From: Bacteroidota bacterium
Lineage (GTDB): Bacteria; Bacteroidota; Bacteroidia; Chitinophagales; Chitinophagaceae
Direction of reading: 5' to 3'
Length of the DNA: 8,755 bases
Assembly: GCA_023436425.1 (NCBI GenBank)
Contig: JAEZJD010000132.1
Coordinates: forward strand, 1-8,755
Positions 5,746 through 8,755 of this stretch are shown here, piece by piece. Both the position numbers and the translations under genes were made by a program. The notes under the pieces were generated by a model, which had not been told where the DNA came from, made no database searches, and worked only from the letters and a program-made list of their open reading frames with translations. The first letter of the stretch is position 1, and each line of letters begins with the position of its first letter.

Positions 5746-6789
5746 ATGATGCAGCTATTTTTGCGGTCTGTGAAGGTGCTGCTGATTATATTCTTCTTGT
5801 TTTCCTCTCCCGAAATTTTTGCGCAGCAGGATTCCGCAGTACAGCCGCAGCCAACTGCTCCACGCGATACAACTAAAAAAGTTCGGCGGCTGCGGCAGGT
5901 TCCGAAGCGGGCAATAGTAGACACAGTACGGTCCGATAGTTTACGGATTGATTCGCTTGCTCCTTTGACGGACACCGTCATCATTGACACGTTGCCCGCC
6001 AGCATACCTCCGTTGGATTCAATAAAAGTAAAGCTGATCGCCCCGATTGGCTCTGACTCGGCGAGGTTTGTTGATCGTTTTTATTTTCAATACTTAAAGC
6101 CGATTCGGTACACCGTCAGCAAACGACAATGGCATGGCAAGGAAGAGATTTTTTATACCGTAGTCGGGCTGCTGATCTTTTTTGCAGTGCTGAGAAACTC
6201 TTTTCGCAGATACATTTCAGAACTGTTCCAAACTTTCTTCCGCACAACCATTCGTCAAAAGCAAATCAAAGAACAATTGTTGCAAAGTCCTTTGCCTTCA
6301 CTCATGTTCAATGTTTTCTTTGTGTTCAGTACCGGCATTTTTATAGCTCTCCTTTTCCGGCATTTTAATTTTGGTGATCAGCTTAGCTTTCCGCTTTTGG
6401 CTTTATATGCTGCTGCCACTGTTGCTTTGATCTATCTCGGCAAGTTTTTGATTGTTAAAATATTTGGGTGGATTTTTCGGGCCGCTGAAGCTTCGCAGAC
6501 GTACACTTTTATTGTTTTTTCTGCAAACAAAGTTATCGGCATAGTTATTCTTCCGCTGCTCGTGATAGTGGCTTTCACGTACGGGTATCTTTACCAGTCG
6601 GCGCTGGCTTTGAGTTTATTTGTCGTAATTGCCATTTTTCTTTACAGGTATTTCCTCGCCTTTATATCCACAAGCCGGTACTTAAAAGTTAGTTTCTTTC
6701 ATTTTTTACTTTATATGCTTGCATTCGAAGTGCTGCCACTTCTTCTGATTAACAAACTGTTGTCCATGTTTCTCAATGAATTACATTAA
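5746..6789 (+). CDS. DUF4271 inner-membrane protein with long periplasmic N-terminal linker
   Basis: The protein is 347 residues from ATG 5746, which is followed at once by a second ATG (5749). The frame extends upstream to 5686 inside the Omp85 gene, but 5746 places the signal-type N-terminus correctly (MMQLFLRSVKVLLIIFFLF, likely cut near IFA-QQ at 26-27). Residues 27 to about 130 form a polar linker with six D-[ST]-[LIV] units. Residues about 134-340 hold about six hydrophobic helices (near 134-152, 185-205, 213-240, 252-278, 281-307 and 312-340) with basic connecting loops (FRRYISELF, RTTIRQKQIKEQ). This is the layout of DUF4271, a Bacteroidota family of unknown function often next to uroporphyrinogen-III synthase. 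The 8-base gap after the Omp85 stop suggests translational coupling. Its stop codon overlaps a putative promoter element for hemD. The family call is good; the role is unknown. Confidence 0.85.
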   Translation: MMQLFLRSVKVLLIIFFLFSSPEIFAQQDSAVQPQPTAPRDTTKKVRRLRQVPKRAIVDTVRSDSLRIDSLAPLTDTVIIDTLPASIPPLDSIKVKLIAPIGSDSARFVDRFYFQYLKPIRYTVSKRQWHGKEEIFYTVVGLLIFFAVLRNSFRRYISELFQTFFRTTIRQKQIKEQLLQSPLPSLMFNVFFVFSTGIFIALLFRHFNFGDQLSFPLLALYAAATVALIYLGKFLIVKIFGWIFRAAEASQTYTFIVFSANKVIGIVILPLLVIVAFTYGYLYQSALALSLFVVIAIFLYRYFLAFISTSRYLKVSFFHFLLYMLAFEVLPLLLINKLLSMFLNELH

Positions 6790-6794
6790 TTTTG
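6787..6794 (+). promoter_or_regulatory. Possible Bacteroidota -7 promoter element for hemD (TAATTTTG)
   Basis: TAATTTTG matches TAnnTTTG exactly; its first three bases are the stop codon of the DUF4271 gene. A TTG at 6760-6762 could be the -33 element with a 24-base spacer, slightly long. A transcript starting near 6800 would have a leader of about 15 bases to ATG 6817 or about 45 to ATG 6847. This would let hemD be transcribed apart from the two envelope genes upstream. Confidence 0.4.
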
Positions 6795-6816
6795 CACCTG
6801 AGCCGAACGACATATC

Positions 6817-7614
6817 ATGGTAAAACCCGGTGTTAAGGCCAATTCGATGGCTAAAAACAAAAAAACGGTTTTGATTACTCAACCAAGACCGGAAAGCGAT
6901 AAATCCCCTTATTTTGAATTGAGCAGAAAATACAACATTGAGTTGGAGTTTCAGCCGTTCATTAGGCTCGAACCTATTCCTGCCAAAGAGTTTCGTAAAC
7001 AGAAAATTGATATTCAAAGCCACTCCGCTGTAATTTTCACCAGCCGCAATGCCATTGACCATTTTTTTCGGGTATGCGAGGAAATGAAAATAAGCGTGTC
7101 GCAGGATACGAAATACTTCTGCATAACGGAAGCCGTTGCTCTCTATCTCCAAAAATTTATTCTGTATCGCAAGCGAAAAGTTTTTTACGGAGCAGATGGC
7201 AGCAATAAAAGTTTGTTCGATGTTATCAACAAACATAAAAGCAACGAAAGATTTTTGTATGTGTGTTCCGAAAATCAGCAGGACAGTGAAATCACCGGCT
7301 GGTTGAAAGCAAACAACTGCGACTTTTCACTTGCGTTCATGTACCGCACTGCCAGCAACGATGTGAAAGAATTGCTGTCATCAAAAGAGTACCATGTTAT
7401 TTGCTTTTTTACGCCCAGTGGAGTGAAAAGCCTATTTGATAATATGCCGAAGTTCAAACAGAACGGAACCGTAATAGGCGCCTTTGGCAACAACACTGCA
7501 AGAGCGGTTGAAGAGTCCGGATTGAAACTTAGTATAAAAGCGCCTGAACCGCAAACGCCATCAATGGTGGCAGCTCTCGAGAAGTTTCTCAGCAGCGAAA
7601 CAAAAAAAAAGTAG
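6817..7614 (+). CDS. hemD: Uroporphyrinogen-III synthase
   Basis: The protein is 265 residues from ATG 6817; ATG 6847 (255 residues, MAKNKKTVLITQP) is an equally acceptable start because the conserved part begins only at VLITQPRPE (18-26). HemD closes and rearranges hydroxymethylbilane to uroporphyrinogen III in the cytoplasm, the branch point to heme and other tetrapyrroles. The family is poorly conserved, but its usual landmarks are here: FTSRNAID (74-81), the hinge-region segment FLYVCSEN (146-153), FFTPSGVKSLF (197-207), IGAFGNNTARAVEESG (220-235) and the C-terminal QTPSMVAALEKFL (246-258). Length fits the family. It lies 27 bases after the DUF4271 gene and 62 bases before the DUF255 gene, all on the + strand. 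No other heme-synthesis enzyme is in the window, though hemW lies nearby on the opposite strand. Confidence 0.88.
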   Translation: MVKPGVKANSMAKNKKTVLITQPRPESDKSPYFELSRKYNIELEFQPFIRLEPIPAKEFRKQKIDIQSHSAVIFTSRNAIDHFFRVCEEMKISVSQDTKYFCITEAVALYLQKFILYRKRKVFYGADGSNKSLFDVINKHKSNERFLYVCSENQQDSEITGWLKANNCDFSLAFMYRTASNDVKELLSSKEYHVICFFTPSGVKSLFDNMPKFKQNGTVIGAFGNNTARAVEESGLKLSIKAPEPQTPSMVAALEKFLSSETKKK

Positions 7615-7641
7615 TTACGAGAAGAACCTCTACTCCCGTTC

Positions 7642-7666
7642 ATCCTTAAAGGATTAATACTTAATC
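7642..7666. repeat. Two overlapping AT-rich palindromes between hemD and the DUF255 gene
   Basis: ATCCTT-A-AAGGAT (7642-7654) is a perfect 6-base-arm palindrome, and GATTAA-TAC-TTAATC (7652-7666) is a second one sharing three bases with it. They lie 11-35 bases before the ATG at 7677 and are followed by a short T-run. The weak AT-rich stems make an efficient terminator unlikely. They could be a regulator site for the gene downstream, or chance in AT-rich spacer. Confidence 0.3.
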
Positions 7667-7676
7667 GTTTTTTCTG

Positions 7677-8755
7677 ATGGCTAATCGTCTTGCCAACGAG
7701 ACCAGTCCTTATTTACTGCAACATGCGCACAACCCTGTCGATTGGTATCCGTGGGGAGAGGAAGCTTTTGAAAAAGCAATGACAGAAGATAAGCCGGTGC
7801 TGGTGAGCATAGGCTACGCTGCCTGCCATTGGTGCCACGTTATGGAAAAGGAAAGCTTTGAAAGCACTCCTGTGGCAGCGATTATGAACGAGCGGTTTGT
7901 AAACATCAAAGTAGATAGGGAGGAAAGACCAGATGTGGACCACATTTACATGGATGCGGTGCAGGCAATAACAGGCAGCGGCGGATGGCCCTTAAATGTG
8001 TTTTTAACGCCCCATAAAAAGGCTTTTTATGGCGGAACGTATTTTCCACCAAAAAGAGCGTTCAATCGTGCTTCTTGGACGGAAGTATTGCTGGCAATCT
8101 CCGATGCTTATGGCACTAGAAGAGACGAAATTCTGCAGCAGGCCGAAAGTTTAATGCAACACATTGAGGCATCAAACTCCTTCGGTGTCGATCTAGCCAA
8201 CGCCGCTTTTGACAAACAAATGATCGCCACTGCTTTCGAAAACCTGATGAAAACCGCGGATAAGGAGTGGGGCGGATTCGGGAATGCGCCAAAGTTTCCT
8301 CAGACATTTTCAATCAATTTTTTACTTTCTTATGCTTACCTGGAGAAGGATAAAGATGCGCTGACTCAGGCAATCACCAGCTTAACGAAAATGATCCAGG
8401 GTGGAATTTACGACCATGTCGGCGGCGGCTTTGCCAGGTATTCAACGGACAGAGAATGGTTGGTTCCACACTTCGAAAAGATGTTGTACGACAATGCTCT
8501 GATCGTTAGCACGCTCGCCGATGCCTATTCGCTCACCAAAGATGAATTGTATAAGGACGTCATGGAGCAATCTTTGGCATTCGTTGAGCGGGAACTTCAG
8601 CATGCGGGTGGCGGTTTTTTCAGTGCTCTCGATGCCGACAGTGAGGGCGAAGAAGGAAAATTCTACGTGTGGAGTTATGATGAGGTGAAAGCTGCTCTGG
8701 GGGAAGACGCGGAACTCTTCTGCGATTTTTATGATATAACGCCGCAGGGTAACTG
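7677..8755 (+). CDS. Thioredoxin-domain DUF255 (YyaL / SPATA20-type) protein, 3' end beyond window
   Basis: The frame is open for 359 codons from ATG 7677 to the window edge, with no stop. The N-terminus is typical of the family: ANRLANETSPYLLQHAHNPV (2-21), VDWYPWGEEAF, then a thioredoxin-like domain with YAACHWCHVME (Cys50 and Cys53, a C-H-W-C active site), followed by VNIKVDREERPDVD, GSGGWPLNVFLTP and GGTYFPP. The region after about residue 180 has the (alpha/alpha)-barrel motifs seen in this family: WGGFGNAPKFPQ, GGIYDHVGGGFARYS, VPHFEKMLYDNA and FFSALDADSEGEEGKFYVW. Family members are about 670-690 residues, so roughly half is visible. The cellular role is not settled; both a disulfide-linked function and a sugar-epimerase-like barrel have been suggested from fold. 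The first two codons (ATG GCT) are normal and no signal peptide is present, so it is cytoplasmic. Confidence 0.93.
   Translation, partial: MANRLANETSPYLLQHAHNPVDWYPWGEEAFEKAMTEDKPVLVSIGYAACHWCHVMEKESFESTPVAAIMNERFVNIKVDREERPDVDHIYMDAVQAITGSGGWPLNVFLTPHKKAFYGGTYFPPKRAFNRASWTEVLLAISDAYGTRRDEILQQAESLMQHIEASNSFGVDLANAAFDKQMIATAFENLMKTADKEWGGFGNAPKFPQTFSINFLLSYAYLEKDKDALTQAITSLTKMIQGGIYDHVGGGFARYSTDREWLVPHFEKMLYDNALIVSTLADAYSLTKDELYKDVMEQSLAFVERELQHAGGGFFSALDADSEGEEGKFYVWSYDEVKAALGEDAELFCDFYDITPQGN

Noticed and set aside
7611..7640. Terminator directly after hemD (AGTAG...CTACT)
   Set aside because: The arms are only five bases with a long loop and no T-tract, so it is too weak to call.
1..8755. 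tRNA, rRNA, CRISPR array, insertion sequence or phage genes
   Set aside because: Both strands were read through. No cloverleaf, regularly spaced repeat, transposase or integrase motif, or terminal inverted repeat was found, and no gene-free stretch exceeds 300 bases.

Overview
The window looks like chromosome from a member of the Bacteroidota, probably Chitinophagaceae or a relative. The phylum call rests on four things. None of the readable start codons is preceded by a purine-rich Shine-Dalgarno sequence. Two starts have a Bacteroidota-type -7 element (TAnnTTTG) close upstream. Several families typical of the phylum are present: DUF4271, a stand-alone GYF_2/DUF4339 protein, and a kinase fused to a RapZ C-terminal domain. 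The gene order Omp85 - DUF4271 - uroporphyrinogen-III synthase also fits. The family-level placement is an inference from gene content, not from a marker gene. I see no mobile element, tRNA, rRNA, CRISPR array or prophage gene, so this reads as core genome.

Layout. 1-86 (+) is the last 27 codons of what is probably a class-III aminotransferase. 143-1609 (+) is a two-domain protein: an APH/AmgK-like sugar kinase followed by the C-terminal domain of RapZ. 1631-1957 (-) is a small GYF_2-domain protein. 2140-2325 (+) is a 61-residue single-pass membrane protein of YtxH type, closed by a strong hairpin terminator that also serves the converging gene. 2355-2684 (-) is a small lipoprotein-like cytochrome c, and 2733-3878 (-) is the radical-SAM heme chaperone HemW. 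These two minus-strand genes probably form one unit, hemW first. A marked dyad lies in the divergent gap 3879-3958.

From 3959 to the end all genes are on the + strand: an Omp85/TamA-like outer-membrane protein (3959-5737), a DUF4271 inner-membrane protein starting 8 bases later (5746-6789), uroporphyrinogen-III synthase HemD (6817-7614), and the N-terminal half of a thioredoxin-like DUF255/YyaL protein (7677 to the window edge, open).

How the genes may work together. Heme is the clearest shared theme: HemD makes a tetrapyrrole precursor, HemW delivers heme, and the small cytochrome is a possible heme acceptor. The Omp85 and DUF4271 genes look translationally coupled and could form an envelope pair, but that link is inference. 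The most interesting items are the kinase-RapZ fusion, the Omp85-DUF4271 pair, and the dyad between hemW and the Omp85 gene. I do not see a clearly new multi-gene defence or mobile system here.
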